A program made the translations under genes and the position numbers. A stretch of 64,000 bases of DNA. It comes from CALCMJ01 sp964475415. GTDB taxonomy: Bacteria; Bacteroidota; Bacteroidia; Chitinophagales; Saprospiraceae. Of this stretch, positions 18,386 to 28,400 are shown piece by piece (the first letter of the stretch is position 1; the number at the start of each line of letters is the position of its first letter). The notes beneath the pieces are model-generated. The model made no database searches, was not told where the DNA came from, and saw nothing but the letters and a program-made list of their open reading frames with translations. Location of the stretch: assembly GCA_964475415.1 (NCBI GenBank), contig CAYYWZ010000002.1, positions 62,001 to 126,000 of the forward strand, given 5' to 3'.

Positions 18386-19546
18386 TTATTTTGCTTTTAG
18401 AACTTTTTTTAAATTTTCTTGATATGCTTCATCTAAGTTTTCGAGAGCAAATAGCGCTACACCCTGAGCGCCATTTGATGTAGAAGTCTCGTAGGCCATT
18501 GCTAGTTCATCTGGTTTCAAGTGAGGAAGAAAAAGTCCAGCAAATATCGGTTTATCATTATTCAGTAGATCTTTATTTTTCTTTACTTGTTCGCCAATCC
18601 AATTAATGTCTTCATTATAGAAGCCATGGTATAGCATGGGAAGGAACCCGTCCAGATCCCAGGTCTGCCATTGTTGTCTTACACTTTCCCAGTTTGGAAA
18701 AACGGCACCCGTTATTTTCTTATTATATTTTTTCGCAGTAGGGACAGCATAGTTATTGACGATGTTAGAAATCGCATCATATCTAAATTGTCTCCAAGCT
18801 TGATTGGCTGGAGCGTCATCACCAAGATCCATAGGATCGATACCTGATAATTCTTTAAAAGCGTTTCTACAGTTTTCCGAGTAGGGGTAATCATATTGGG
18901 GGTATTCTTTATCTTGTACTATATCATATTTTGGTTGTAATGCTTCTGCTAGAATTACGTCAGGCTGGCGTATGTAGTCTAGGTGTACACCGTCTAAATC
19001 TTCTATCTTAGCAAGAGCCTCCACATTTCCAGCAACAAAATCTTGAACCTCTGGATGACAAGGGCACATGAACTTATAATAATCAACGTACGCTGGATGC
19101 GTGTTGCTGGGCTGGCCACTTCTATTGACAGAAAACCAATCTGGATGAGCCGTAATCATCTCAGGAACATTTAGAGGCATACTCCACATCCATGCATGAA
19201 CTTGGAGTCCTGCAGCATGAGCTATTGGGATAATTTCTTCTAACCATCTTTTCTTAACAGGAAGGGTAGGATGGTCAAATAATGTGAAATGTGAATTATA
19301 AACCTGAGGGACTATAGCCTCTATTCCTAGGCTTCTTATATTTTCAAATGTACTTTTCCAACTTTCAAGATCTAGGTCAATGTCTGGTCTAAGCCATATC
19401 CAGTTGTCAGGGAGATTATTAGAATTATGGGCTACTGTAGCTTGTTCTTCTGGGCTAGGTTTACAACTCAATATACTTGCTCCAGATATTAATAAGGAGC
19501 TACTTGCACATAATGCAGTTTTATGAAAAGATCGTCTATTCATCAA
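18386..19546 (-). CDS. GHL10/family 10-like glycosidase-related lipoprotein
   Basis: This 386-residue protein starts with 'MMNRRSFHKTALCASSSLL...SILSC', combining a twin-arginine-like n-region with a lipobox, so Tat export and lipidation are possible. The body is a TIM-barrel of the GHL10/DUF187 type: 'RSLGIEAIVPQVYNS', 'HAAGLQVHAWMWSM', 'LDGVHLDYIRQPDV', and a late 'WDLDGFLPMLYHGFYNEDINW'. The Asp of 'HLDYIR' and the 'HAW' segment are typical of the family. The biochemical role of these proteins is mostly unproven; some are implicated in glycan cleavage. It is the first gene after the strong hairpin that follows susD, and begins the enzyme part of the locus. Confidence 0.8.
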   Translation of the reverse strand: MMNRRSFHKTALCASSSLLISGASILSCKPSPEEQATVAHNSNNLPDNWIWLRPDIDLDLESWKSTFENIRSLGIEAIVPQVYNSHFTLFDHPTLPVKKRWLEEIIPIAHAAGLQVHAWMWSMPLNVPEMITAHPDWFSVNRSGQPSNTHPAYVDYYKFMCPCHPEVQDFVAGNVEALAKIEDLDGVHLDYIRQPDVILAEALQPKYDIVQDKEYPQYDYPYSENCRNAFKELSGIDPMDLGDDAPANQAWRQFRYDAISNIVNNYAVPTAKKYNKKITGAVFPNWESVRQQWQTWDLDGFLPMLYHGFYNEDINWIGEQVKKNKDLLNNDKPIFAGLFLPHLKPDELAMAYETSTSNGAQGVALFALENLDEAYQENLKKVLKAK

Positions 19547-19576
19547 AACAAAAGGTTGGCTTAAAAAAAAAATGTG

Positions 19577-19620
19577 AAAAAGCAGGCAGATATTTACAAT
19601 GATGTAAATGTTCTGCCCGC
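19577..19620 (-). terminator. Strong terminator or attenuator between susD and the enzyme genes
   Basis: On the minus strand a long hairpin, GCGGGCAGA...ACATTTACA-TCAT-TGTAAAT...TCTGCCTGC, is followed by a U-rich tail (plus-strand A run 19577-19581, more A's at 19562-19572). It lies 26 bp past the susD stop. The genes beyond it are in the same orientation, so it may work as a partial terminator that makes SusC/D more abundant than the enzymes, as is common in Bacteroidota loci. Confidence 0.85.
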
Positions 19621-19645
19621 TTAAATTTAAAAAAAACTATTATTA

Positions 19646-21154
19646 CTATTTATCCCACCAGACTGGAACACTCATCCAGCCTGTAGGATCGTTACCCATG
19701 TTCTGAGCAGAAAGAGCTGCATCAAATTGTGGAAAACCAGCAGCATTTCCTGGATAAGCAAGCCTAGAAGGAATTTGACCATTAGTAACATTTCCTTGGA
19801 AATTAACAGGAGTCAAATCAGGGTAACCTGTTCTTCTGAGATTTGCAAAAGCCTCGTATTCATTCAGTAATGTCACTGCCCAATATTGCCATCCTATCTG
19901 TCTCATAGCATCACTAGGATTAAACGGATTATTAGCTAAATAAGAATCTATATCGCTATCAGAAATATCAAATGATGCATCATAGTGAGCGTATATATGC
20001 ATAGCAGCTCTAACACCTGCAGCGTAATGATCTGCTGCATTTCCGCCACCCCATCCTCGAGTTGCCGCTTCAGCAGTGAGTAACTCTGATTCAGCATAAG
20101 ACATAAAGAACATAGGAGAAGACGTTCTTACTAGATCATTGTTGATTCTACTGAAATCATTAATATTAGTACCTGTTGGATTTGACTCAAGTGCTAGTTC
20201 ATCTAGACCATTAGGTAATCCATTATGACCACCTCCGTTTTCTGGAGTAGTGCCAATAATATCTAATCTAGGGTCATCAGTCTCTGACATCCAATCAACA
20301 ATAGTATTACTCAATCTAGGACAATCATCTACACCTAATCTATTATCTAGTACCTCTCCAAATCCATTTCTGTTAATTCCTTCTGGTCCATCTGTATGAC
20401 TAATGAATGCATCATCAGCATTGCTATTCATAAGACCACCTTCGATAGCTTTTGCGGCCCATGCTTGTGCTGTAGCTGCATCTGCTTCAGATAGCCTCAT
20501 GGCTAACCTGAGCATGAGTGAGTTACCAAATTTTCTCCATTTGTCAACATCTCCTCCGTATATCAAATCAGCTCCACCAAACCCTCCATCACCTAATTGT
20601 CCTACTGCACCTTCTAGTTCATTGAGCATGTCCATATAAATACTTTGCTGTCTATCGAAAGCAGGAAAATCTATACCTTCTAAGACACCTTTTCCAGCTT
20701 CAAAGTAGGGTATATCGCCATATATATCTGTCAATCTATGGAAAATAACTACCCTCCATATTCTGGCCATACCTAGCATAGTTTGATCTCCAACTTCTCC
20801 TCCTTCTAAAGTATTGATTAGATCTTGTATATCCCTAACAGATTCAGTAAAAGCTCTATCAAATAGTGAAGAGTTATACCCCCCATTAAAAGTATATTTG
20901 TCTCCGTCCCAATATCCACATACAGCGGCCATGTGTTGGACCATCATAGAAGAGTATATGAGACCAGCCCTCCAGTTTTCATACCTTCCACCAGAAGTTC
21001 TAAGTTGTGTCCAAGTAAATTGGAAATTAGGGTTTATTTCTGTTGCTACTTGAGGATCTGTGTTTATCTCAGCAAATCCATCATCACATGAAGTCTGTAC
21101 TAAAAGCATTAGTACAAGAAAGACTCCTATATGTTTTATATATGTTTTCATCAT
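19646..21154 (-). CDS. SusD/RagB-family outer-membrane glycan-binding lipoprotein
   Basis: This 502-residue protein has a lipobox 'LVQTSC' followed by 'DDGFAEINTDPQVATEI', the standard start of the SusD-like_2 group. Helical TPR-like segments follow, with 'RIWRVVIFHRLTDIYGDIPYFEAG' near 130 and 'FMSYAESELLTAEAATRGW' near 350, both diagnostic. The C-terminal segment 'LNEYEAFANLRRTGYP' is also typical. SusD proteins cap the SusC pore on the cell surface and capture oligosaccharide. The gene is 33 bp downstream of susC and co-transcribed with it. The ligand is presumed to be an N-glycan because of the downstream enzymes. Confidence 0.95.
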   Translation of the reverse strand: MMKTYIKHIGVFLVLMLLVQTSCDDGFAEINTDPQVATEINPNFQFTWTQLRTSGGRYENWRAGLIYSSMMVQHMAAVCGYWDGDKYTFNGGYNSSLFDRAFTESVRDIQDLINTLEGGEVGDQTMLGMARIWRVVIFHRLTDIYGDIPYFEAGKGVLEGIDFPAFDRQQSIYMDMLNELEGAVGQLGDGGFGGADLIYGGDVDKWRKFGNSLMLRLAMRLSEADAATAQAWAAKAIEGGLMNSNADDAFISHTDGPEGINRNGFGEVLDNRLGVDDCPRLSNTIVDWMSETDDPRLDIIGTTPENGGGHNGLPNGLDELALESNPTGTNINDFSRINNDLVRTSSPMFFMSYAESELLTAEAATRGWGGGNAADHYAAGVRAAMHIYAHYDASFDISDSDIDSYLANNPFNPSDAMRQIGWQYWAVTLLNEYEAFANLRRTGYPDLTPVNFQGNVTNGQIPSRLAYPGNAAGFPQFDAALSAQNMGNDPTGWMSVPVWWDK

Positions 21155-21187
21155 TATGAATTCTTTTTTTATTATTTACTAATTCTT

Positions 21188-24100
21188 TTAAAATTTAACG
21201 CTTAGGTTAAGACCATAAGTTCTTGTCACAGGTACACCAAACATCTCTAAACCTTGGGCATTTCCTGTACTGAAAGTAGACTCAGGATCTATATTATCTA
21301 CCTTGCTCCATAGAACAAATAAGTTCCGAGCAGCAAAAGATAAGGTTGCACTTGAGAAGGGTAGATTTGTAGTTAATTTATTAGGGAGTCTGTATGATAG
21401 AATGACTTCTCTTAACTTAGCAAAGTCAGCATCATCTATAAACTCCTCAGAAATCCCAAAAGCTATTCTTTGATAATAATCTTGTACATCTGCTGCGGCT
21501 ACATTGCCAAGTCCTGTTTCTCTTCCCTCTAACGTTTGTTTCGTTAATCCTCTGAAAGTACCATAAGCTTCTGTTGCATTATAGATCTTACCTCCTGTCT
21601 TAATATCTACTAAAAAGCTAAGAGATAAATTGCCAAAACTTACTCTATTATTTATCCCTAAAGAATTTGGATGTACTCCTGTTCCAAAAGCTCTAAGTGT
21701 ATCAGATTGCGGTAATCCTGCATCATCTAAGACTAGGTCTCCTGCATCATTTCTTAAGTAAACAAACCCCATAACTTGACTATAAGGTAATCCTTCTACT
21801 AAATGAATGAATGCATTATTGGTTCTACTTCCTTCTAATCTAATCTGCTCGCCATCTGATTCTGGAGTAAGCAAACTCTTAACCTCATTAATATTACGAG
21901 CATAATTAAGACCTACATCCCAGTTAAATTTACCTGAACTAATAGGAGAAAATTCTAGTAGTAACTCTATTCCTTTGTTAGATATTTCACCAACGTTTAC
22001 TGTTTTAGATCCATAGCCGGAAGTTTGATCTATAGCAGCTGATAATATGCCATCTTTAGTAGTTCTATTATACCACGCAAAATCTAAGTTTGCTCTGCCT
22101 TGAAACAATCGTACATCGAAACCTAACTCTAGTTCAGTGTTAGTAGAAGGCCTCAGCCCTTGAGCGGGCACAGATCCATTTGTTATTCCTCCTAATGGAT
22201 TCCCTAAGTGCCCTTGTCCAAAAATTCCATAAGTAAGACCTAATTGGTAAGGGTCGGTTGTTCCACCCACAGTTGCATATGATGCTCTTACTTTTCCTAG
22301 ATCGATAAATCCGGGTAAGCCTAAATTGGAACCAGCTAAGTCATAAGCAACACCTAAAGAAGAATAGAACACAGAGTTTTCAGAATCTTCACCATTAGGA
22401 TTTGTCAAGGTCGAGAACCAGTCTTGTCTTCCTGTAGCAGTAAGATAGAGTTGATTCCATAATGATATTTCTGCCTGACCAAATAATGAATTTACTTGAA
22501 ACTTAGAAAACCCATAATTCACTGACTGGTTTGCTAGATTCTTAAAGGTATGCAGAAATGGAACATTGAAATTATTACCACTACCTCCTATAGTCTCATC
22601 TAGGTTTTTTTGTTGGTTTCCACCCACAAGTAAATCTAAGCCTATATTTTCATTAATATCAGTCAAATACCTGAGGGTTGTTTCAAGATTTACTTCTCTA
22701 AGTTCTCTGTTACCTTCTGTTAGCTGACCCAAACTAGAAAATGCAGTTCCGTAAGGCGTAAGGTCTCTACGTCTTTCATTAAATCGATCAATCCCAGCTT
22801 TACCTTGCAAGGTTAGACCTTCTACTATTTCATATCCAAGCACGATATTTCCAAACAATCTATCTCTTCTATTATTAGCTTGGAAATTATCAGTTGCCCA
22901 CCAAGGGTTAGTAACAAATACATTATCATTGAACTGAAGTTCAGTTCCATCTTCATTTGCTCCTCTTTTTTCTCCTGTACCCTTTAAATCATTTACGTTT
23001 ATACTAGCAGGCAATGACCAAACAGTATAATTCGCATTTCCAGGAGAATCTGAAAGTCTTGGTCTATTCTTGGTATCGTCATTTACATAAGATCCAGAAA
23101 TAGAAGCTTTAAATTTTCCAAAAGTTCCGTAGGTGTTAGTCGTGAAAGTTTTTTTATTGACAGAAGAACCTGGATTTATACCCTTATTATCTAGATTAGT
23201 AACAGAAAATCTAAATCCATAATCTTCTCCACCTCCACTAAAAGAAAGTGAATTATTAAACGTCGAACCTGTGTCATAAAATCTCCCCAGGTTATCTCCT
23301 GAGTTACTGTAAGGTCTAGATACGCCATCGAATTGTGGAACCATGCTTCCATCTAATTGTCCTCCCCATGCAAAAAGTCCATTTGCTAATGCTTGTTCAG
23401 TACTTGTAGGTGCAACACCTCTTGTTCCATGTCCATATTGTGTTTGGAAATCATAATTATTTATAATATTTTCAGTTTGGTAACTCGAATTGAATTCTAC
23501 ACCAATTCCCTTTCTCTTAGTACCTTTCTTAGTAGTTATAAGGATTACACCATTATCAGCTCTATAACCATATAGCGCTCCTGCTGTATTTCCTTTAAGA
23601 ACTGTATATGTTTCTATATCGTCAGGGTTAATGCTAGAAAGTCCATCACCCCAGTCTTGTCCTCCCCACATACCAGCAGAACCTAAATTCTGATTGTTTA
23701 TAGGAACTCCATCGACAACTATTAATGGTTGGTTATTTCCGTTAATATTACTATTACCTCTGATCACAATTCTGGTAGATCCTCCTGCTCCTGTTGCTGG
23801 ATTGCTTACGTTTACACCTGCAATCTTACCTGCTAATGCGTTTCCTACGTTTACCTCTCTTGCAATAGTAGCATTCTCTCCATCAAGCTGCGTAACAGAA
23901 TATGGTAGTGCTTTTTCTTTTCTTTCTATGCCTAAGGCTGTAACAACTACTTCATCTAGCAGTGCACCTTCGTTCATAATTAGATCAAAATTGCTGGCAT
24001 TTAAAACATCTATCGTACTTTCTTCATACCCAGTATAGGACATTACCAATATTGCATTATTTCCTACAACGAGGGAATAGTTTCCATCTATGTCGGTAAT

Positions 24101-24250
24101 AGTACCGTTAGAAGTTCCTTTCTCTATGACATTGACACCTATGAGGGCATCTCCTTCTGGAGAAGTGATGGTACCTTGTACTGTCCGTTGTGCCATGAGG
24201 CACACTGTAAACAATACGCCCATCAAAATCAAACTGATTCGTTTTTTCAT
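21188..24250 (-). CDS. SusC/RagA-family TonB-dependent outer-membrane transporter
   Basis: I start the gene at the ATG at 24250 (1020 residues), giving 'MKKRISLILMGVLFTVCLMAQ' as signal peptide; the frame continues upstream to 24583 but that text overlaps the divergent regulator and is not signal-like. After the signal comes a carboxypeptidase-like domain ('VQGTITSPEGDALIGVNVIEKGT', about 20-110), a TonB box region, a plug with 'DEVVVTALGIERKEKALPYSV' and 'VDGVPINNQN', and a 22-stranded barrel ending 'YGLNLSVKF'. SusC proteins import glycans across the outer membrane with energy from TonB. Together with SusD this is the import module of the locus. Transcription is divergent from the LacI-type gene. 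Confidence 0.96.
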   Translation of the reverse strand: MKKRISLILMGVLFTVCLMAQRTVQGTITSPEGDALIGVNVIEKGTSNGTITDIDGNYSLVVGNNAILVMSYTGYEESTIDVLNASNFDLIMNEGALLDEVVVTALGIERKEKALPYSVTQLDGENATIAREVNVGNALAGKIAGVNVSNPATGAGGSTRIVIRGNSNINGNNQPLIVVDGVPINNQNLGSAGMWGGQDWGDGLSSINPDDIETYTVLKGNTAGALYGYRADNGVILITTKKGTKRKGIGVEFNSSYQTENIINNYDFQTQYGHGTRGVAPTSTEQALANGLFAWGGQLDGSMVPQFDGVSRPYSNSGDNLGRFYDTGSTFNNSLSFSGGGEDYGFRFSVTNLDNKGINPGSSVNKKTFTTNTYGTFGKFKASISGSYVNDDTKNRPRLSDSPGNANYTVWSLPASINVNDLKGTGEKRGANEDGTELQFNDNVFVTNPWWATDNFQANNRRDRLFGNIVLGYEIVEGLTLQGKAGIDRFNERRRDLTPYGTAFSSLGQLTEGNRELREVNLETTLRYLTDINENIGLDLLVGGNQQKNLDETIGGSGNNFNVPFLHTFKNLANQSVNYGFSKFQVNSLFGQAEISLWNQLYLTATGRQDWFSTLTNPNGEDSENSVFYSSLGVAYDLAGSNLGLPGFIDLGKVRASYATVGGTTDPYQLGLTYGIFGQGHLGNPLGGITNGSVPAQGLRPSTNTELELGFDVRLFQGRANLDFAWYNRTTKDGILSAAIDQTSGYGSKTVNVGEISNKGIELLLEFSPISSGKFNWDVGLNYARNINEVKSLLTPESDGEQIRLEGSRTNNAFIHLVEGLPYSQVMGFVYLRNDAGDLVLDDAGLPQSDTLRAFGTGVHPNSLGINNRVSFGNLSLSFLVDIKTGGKIYNATEAYGTFRGLTKQTLEGRETGLGNVAAADVQDYYQRIAFGISEEFIDDADFAKLREVILSYRLPNKLTTNLPFSSATLSFAARNLFVLWSKVDNIDPESTFSTGNAQGLEMFGVPVTRTYGLNLSVKF

Positions 24251-24312
24251 ACTTGTAAAATTTGGTTGACCGATTAAATAATTACCTAATGTAATATTTT
24301 TTACGATATTGG

Positions 24313-24328
24313 TGTGTGCGTACACACA
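24313..24328. promoter_or_regulatory. Palindrome TGTGTG-N4-CACACA between susC and the LacI-type gene
   Basis: A perfect 6-bp inverted repeat with a 4-bp spacer (CGTA) lies in the 145-bp divergent region, 63 bp before the susC ATG and 68 bp before the regulator start. Symmetry and place suit an operator for the adjacent LacI-type protein controlling both directions. This is inferred from position; no second copy was located by eye. Confidence 0.5.
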
Positions 24329-24395
24329 AAAAATAAATAATATTTTATTTTGCGTAAATTGTTTAACTTGAAGTTTAATTTTAAAATATAGTCCA

Positions 24396-25472
24396 TTGAC
24401 AAAACAATACAAAGGGCCTGTAAGAATAAAAGATATAGCTAGAAAGGCTGGTGTTTCTACCGGTACAGTGGATCGTGTCATACATGGAAGAGGTAAGGTT
24501 TCTAGTGAGAATGAACGAAAGGTAAAGGAGGCTATAGCCATATTAGAGTATGAACCTAATATTGTCGCTAGGAGTTTAGCCATGAATTCTAATTTTAAGA
24601 TTGCGGTATTATTACCGAACTATAAAAAGGATTCTTTCTGGTTGGCACAATTAAAAGGCATAGAAAGAGCTATGGACTATATAAAGGATTTTGGCTTTTC
24701 CATAAGGGTTTTTGATTTTGATGATCAGAAACATGGAGATTTGCTAAAACACTGTGATGAGATATTTAGCAATAAGTACAATGCCATTCTTATGGCGCCT
24801 ACATTGAAGGATGATGCACATCTATTTTTAGATAAGTGCTCTAATAAAGAGATTCCCTATCTGCTTGTCAATACTAACTTACTAAGGACAGATAATTTCT
24901 ATATCGGTTATGTAGGTCAGAACTCTTACCAAAGTGGAAAATTAGCAGCGAAACTTTTATCGCTGATGACTGTAGACAATGGCTCTATAGCTGTTTTTCA
25001 TATGGAGAAGGAGGTGGAGAATAGAGCGCACATGTTACAAAAAGAAAAAGGATTCAGATCATTTTTTCAGCAATCGGAAACAAAGCCTAAGCTTATTATA
25101 ACTGAGACGATACCCAAAATATTTAGTAAAAAGAAACTTAAGAAAAATGTAAAAGCAATCTTAGAAAAGAATAACAACCTAAAAGGTATTTTTGTTACAA
25201 CATCTAGAATACACCTGCTTGTGCAAGCGTTGCAAGAATTAGAAAAATCAGATATAATGGTAGTGGGTTTTGATTTGATAGAGGAAAATATTAATGCGCT
25301 GCATAGCTATGACAGAATGATTCTCATCAATCAAAGGCCTGACTTGCAAGGTTATACGGGACTTATTTCCTTATTTAATTTTCTTTTGAAAAAGAAAAAT
25401 GTTTCGCAAGAGCACCATCTCCCATTAGATGTGATAACGAAGGAAAATGTTTCTGCTTATTTACAATCTTAA
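24396..25472 (+). CDS. LacI-family transcriptional regulator (TTG start)
   Basis: This 358-residue protein has an N-terminal helix-turn-helix 'VRIKDIARKAGVSTGTVDRVIHGRGKVS' (residues 8-36) and hinge 'LEYEPNIVARSLA', followed by a periplasmic-binding-protein-like sensor domain. 'DFDDQKHGD' and 'YIGYVGQNSYQSGKLAAKLL' are typical of sugar-sensing members. No ATG is available: an in-frame stop at 24369 precedes the first usable codon, TTG at 24396, which places the helix-turn-helix at the normal distance. It is divergent from susC and is the obvious local regulator, probably sensing a glycan breakdown product. The gene is followed 26 bp later by the large FG-GAP protein gene. Confidence 0.92.
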   Translation: MTKQYKGPVRIKDIARKAGVSTGTVDRVIHGRGKVSSENERKVKEAIAILEYEPNIVARSLAMNSNFKIAVLLPNYKKDSFWLAQLKGIERAMDYIKDFGFSIRVFDFDDQKHGDLLKHCDEIFSNKYNAILMAPTLKDDAHLFLDKCSNKEIPYLLVNTNLLRTDNFYIGYVGQNSYQSGKLAAKLLSLMTVDNGSIAVFHMEKEVENRAHMLQKEKGFRSFFQQSETKPKLIITETIPKIFSKKKLKKNVKAILEKNNNLKGIFVTTSRIHLLVQALQELEKSDIMVVGFDLIEENINALHSYDRMILINQRPDLQGYTGLISLFNFLLKKKNVSQEHHLPLDVITKENVSAYLQS

Positions 25473-25498
25473 ATCTAATTTTTAGCTATTCTTGTTAT

Positions 25499-28400
25499 AT
25501 GATTACGAAAGTTAAAAGGTTAAGAAAAATAACATTGACATTATTATCGTGTTTTATATCCTTCCTTGCCAACAGAGGTATCGCTCAAGAAACTTTGTTC
25601 ACATCTATCCCTTCTGAAGTATCCCAGATAAATTTTGAAAATACACTCGAAGATACGCGAGAGGCGAATATATTATTATACAGTAATTATTATGGTGGTG
25701 GGGGACTTGCGATTGCAGATCTTGATAATGATGGCTTTCAAGATATTTACTTTGCTGGAAATTTAGTAGGCGATAGATTGTATCGCAATCTTGGCAACAT
25801 GGTGTTTGAGGATGTTACTACTAAGGCAGGTATTATGGATAAAGGAGAATGGTCATCTACAGTTATTGTAGGAGATGTAAATGGAGATGGCTTACAAGAT
25901 ATTTATGTTACTTGCGAGCTATATGATGATAAGCCTGAACTAAGAAAAAATAAGTTGTATGTTAATAAAGGAGATATGAAATTTTCTGAAGAGGCGGAAG
26001 CTTATGGTCTAGCAGATTCTGAAAGAAGTAGGGGTGCTACATTTATAGATTATGATAAGGATGGTTGGTTAGATTTATATGTGTTGAATCAACCTCCTAA
26101 TCCAGGAAACTATAGTCCTTATTCTGGGCAAGACCTTCTTAAGTATGAGTGGGGTTCTAGATTATATAAGAATAATGGAGACAACACTTTTACGGACGTC
26201 AGTATGTCTGCAGGAGTAGCAAGACCTTCTTATCCTAACAGTGTTATTGCAGCCGACATAGACAAAGATGGCTGGCAAGATCTCTATGTAACAAATGATT
26301 ACGAAGCTCCTGATTTTTATTATAGAAATAATGGTGACGGGACTTTTACTAATGTTATAGACGATGCCATGCGTCATATATCATATTACGCTATGGGTGT
26401 AGATGCAGCAGATATTAATAATGATGGACTCCTAGATCTTATGACACTAGATATGGTAGCTGAAGATAACTTTAGACTGAAAAGAAATATGAGTGGAATG
26501 AATCCTAAGTTATTCTGGAAGCTTGTTTCTCAGGGGGCTCATTATCAGTATATGTATAATGCGCTGCACCTGAATCAAGGTAATAATATATTCAGTGATA
26601 TTGCCCAGTTATCAGGTATGTCTAGCACCGACTGGAGTTGGTCTAATGTGATCGCTGATTTTGATAATGATGGATGGAAAGATGCCTATATTACAAATGG
26701 ACTATTAAGAGATATACGTAATACAGATATGGCTTCTAAATTTCCTGAGTTTATTCAGCAATCTATAGCTGAATTTGTAAAAGAGAATCCTAACGCAGGA
26801 GAGGTAGATATTTTAGATGTTATAGATATAAAGAAAGGTATGGAACTTCACCCATCAGTTCCGCTTAAGAATTACGCGTTTAAAAATAGTGGCGATCTCA
26901 GTTTTGAAAATAAGACGGAAGAATGGGGACTAGATATTCCTTCTTTCTCAAACGGTTGCGCATATGGGGACTTAGACAATGATGGAGATTTAGATCTAGT
27001 AGTCAATAATATAAATGCTAAAGCTTTTGTCTACAGGAACAACTCTGACCTAAAGAAAAATTCGCATTACTTTAGAATACTCCTAGAAAATGAAAATTAT
27101 TTTTCCTTGCTAGGAACTCGTGCTGAATTAGTTGTTAATGGATCTCATCAATTTTCAGAGTTGACAAGTTCACGTGGAATGTATTCTTCTTCTGAGTCGA
27201 TACTACATTTTGGACTGGGAGAAAACGATCAGGTTGATTCACTTATCATAACATGGCCAGATGGAAGCAGACAAATACTTACTGATATTGTAGCTGATCA
27301 GACTATTTCTATAAAGGATGATAAGGAAAAAATAAGAAATAGAAAACTTAGGAAAAAAGTTCTTTTTACGGAAGTAAATCCTATGTCGATGGGTATTGAT
27401 TTTAAACACAAAGAGAATGAGTTTGATGATTATTCAGTTCAAGTTCTTTTACCCCACAAGATGTCACAATTAGGTCCTGCTGTAGCTGTTTCTGATGTCA
27501 ATAATGATGGTAGAGATGATTTCTTTATAGGAGGTGCACAGGGACAAGCTAGCGTATTGTATATACAGGATGCTACTGGAAACTTTTACATTAAGAATCA
27601 AGATTGGATATTGGATTCTTTATATGAAGATGTAGCTTCTTTATTTTTAGATATAGATAATGATGGTGATCAAGATTTGTATGTTGTAAGTGGAGGAAAT
27701 GCTCATGCACCTCGAAACAAGAATTATCTAGATAGATTATATCTCAATGATGGAAGCGGTACTTTTACTAAGTCCCCTAATTCCATTCCTAGGTTATTAG
27801 AGAGTGGAGCTAAAGTAGTTTCTATAGACTATGATAAGGATGGAGATCAAGATTTATTTATAGCTGGTAGACATCAGCCTTGGGATTATCCTAGACCTAC
27901 TATCAGTAGATTGCTCAGAAATGATAAAGGAATTTTTACAGATGTTACTAAATCTTATGCTAAAGTGTTAATCAATATCGGAATGGTAACAGATGTTATT
28001 GTAGAAGATTATAATCATGATGACTTAGAGGATCTAATTATTGTAGGAGAATGGATGCCGATTACATTTCTTAAAAATACGGGTTCTGAATTTATCAAAG
28101 ACGAAAAAGAATTTTTCGCAGAAAACGGAAAAGTAAAAACGGACGGGTGGTGGAATGCTATAAAAAGTTTAGACTTAGATGGAGATGGTGATAAGGATTA
28201 TGTAGTAGGAAACCTAGGGAAAAATTATAAATATAAAGCATCCCAGAAAGAACCCTTTTCTGTTTTTTACAACGATATGGATAAAAATGGGAAAAACGAT
28301 ATTATTCTTAGCTACTACAATTTTGGAGAAGTATATCCACTAAGAGGAAGATCTTGTTCGGCACAGCAGATTCCAGATTTAAAAAAGGAATTTCCTTCTT

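Noticed and set aside
23694..24038. Antisense reading frame of 114 codons inside susC.
   Set aside because: It mirrors the conserved plug-domain code of susC and has no signal or domain of its own.
24251..24583. N-terminal extension of susC by 111 codons.
   Set aside because: It overlaps the start of the divergent regulator gene, and the signal peptide 'MKKRISLILMGVLF' begins at 24250.
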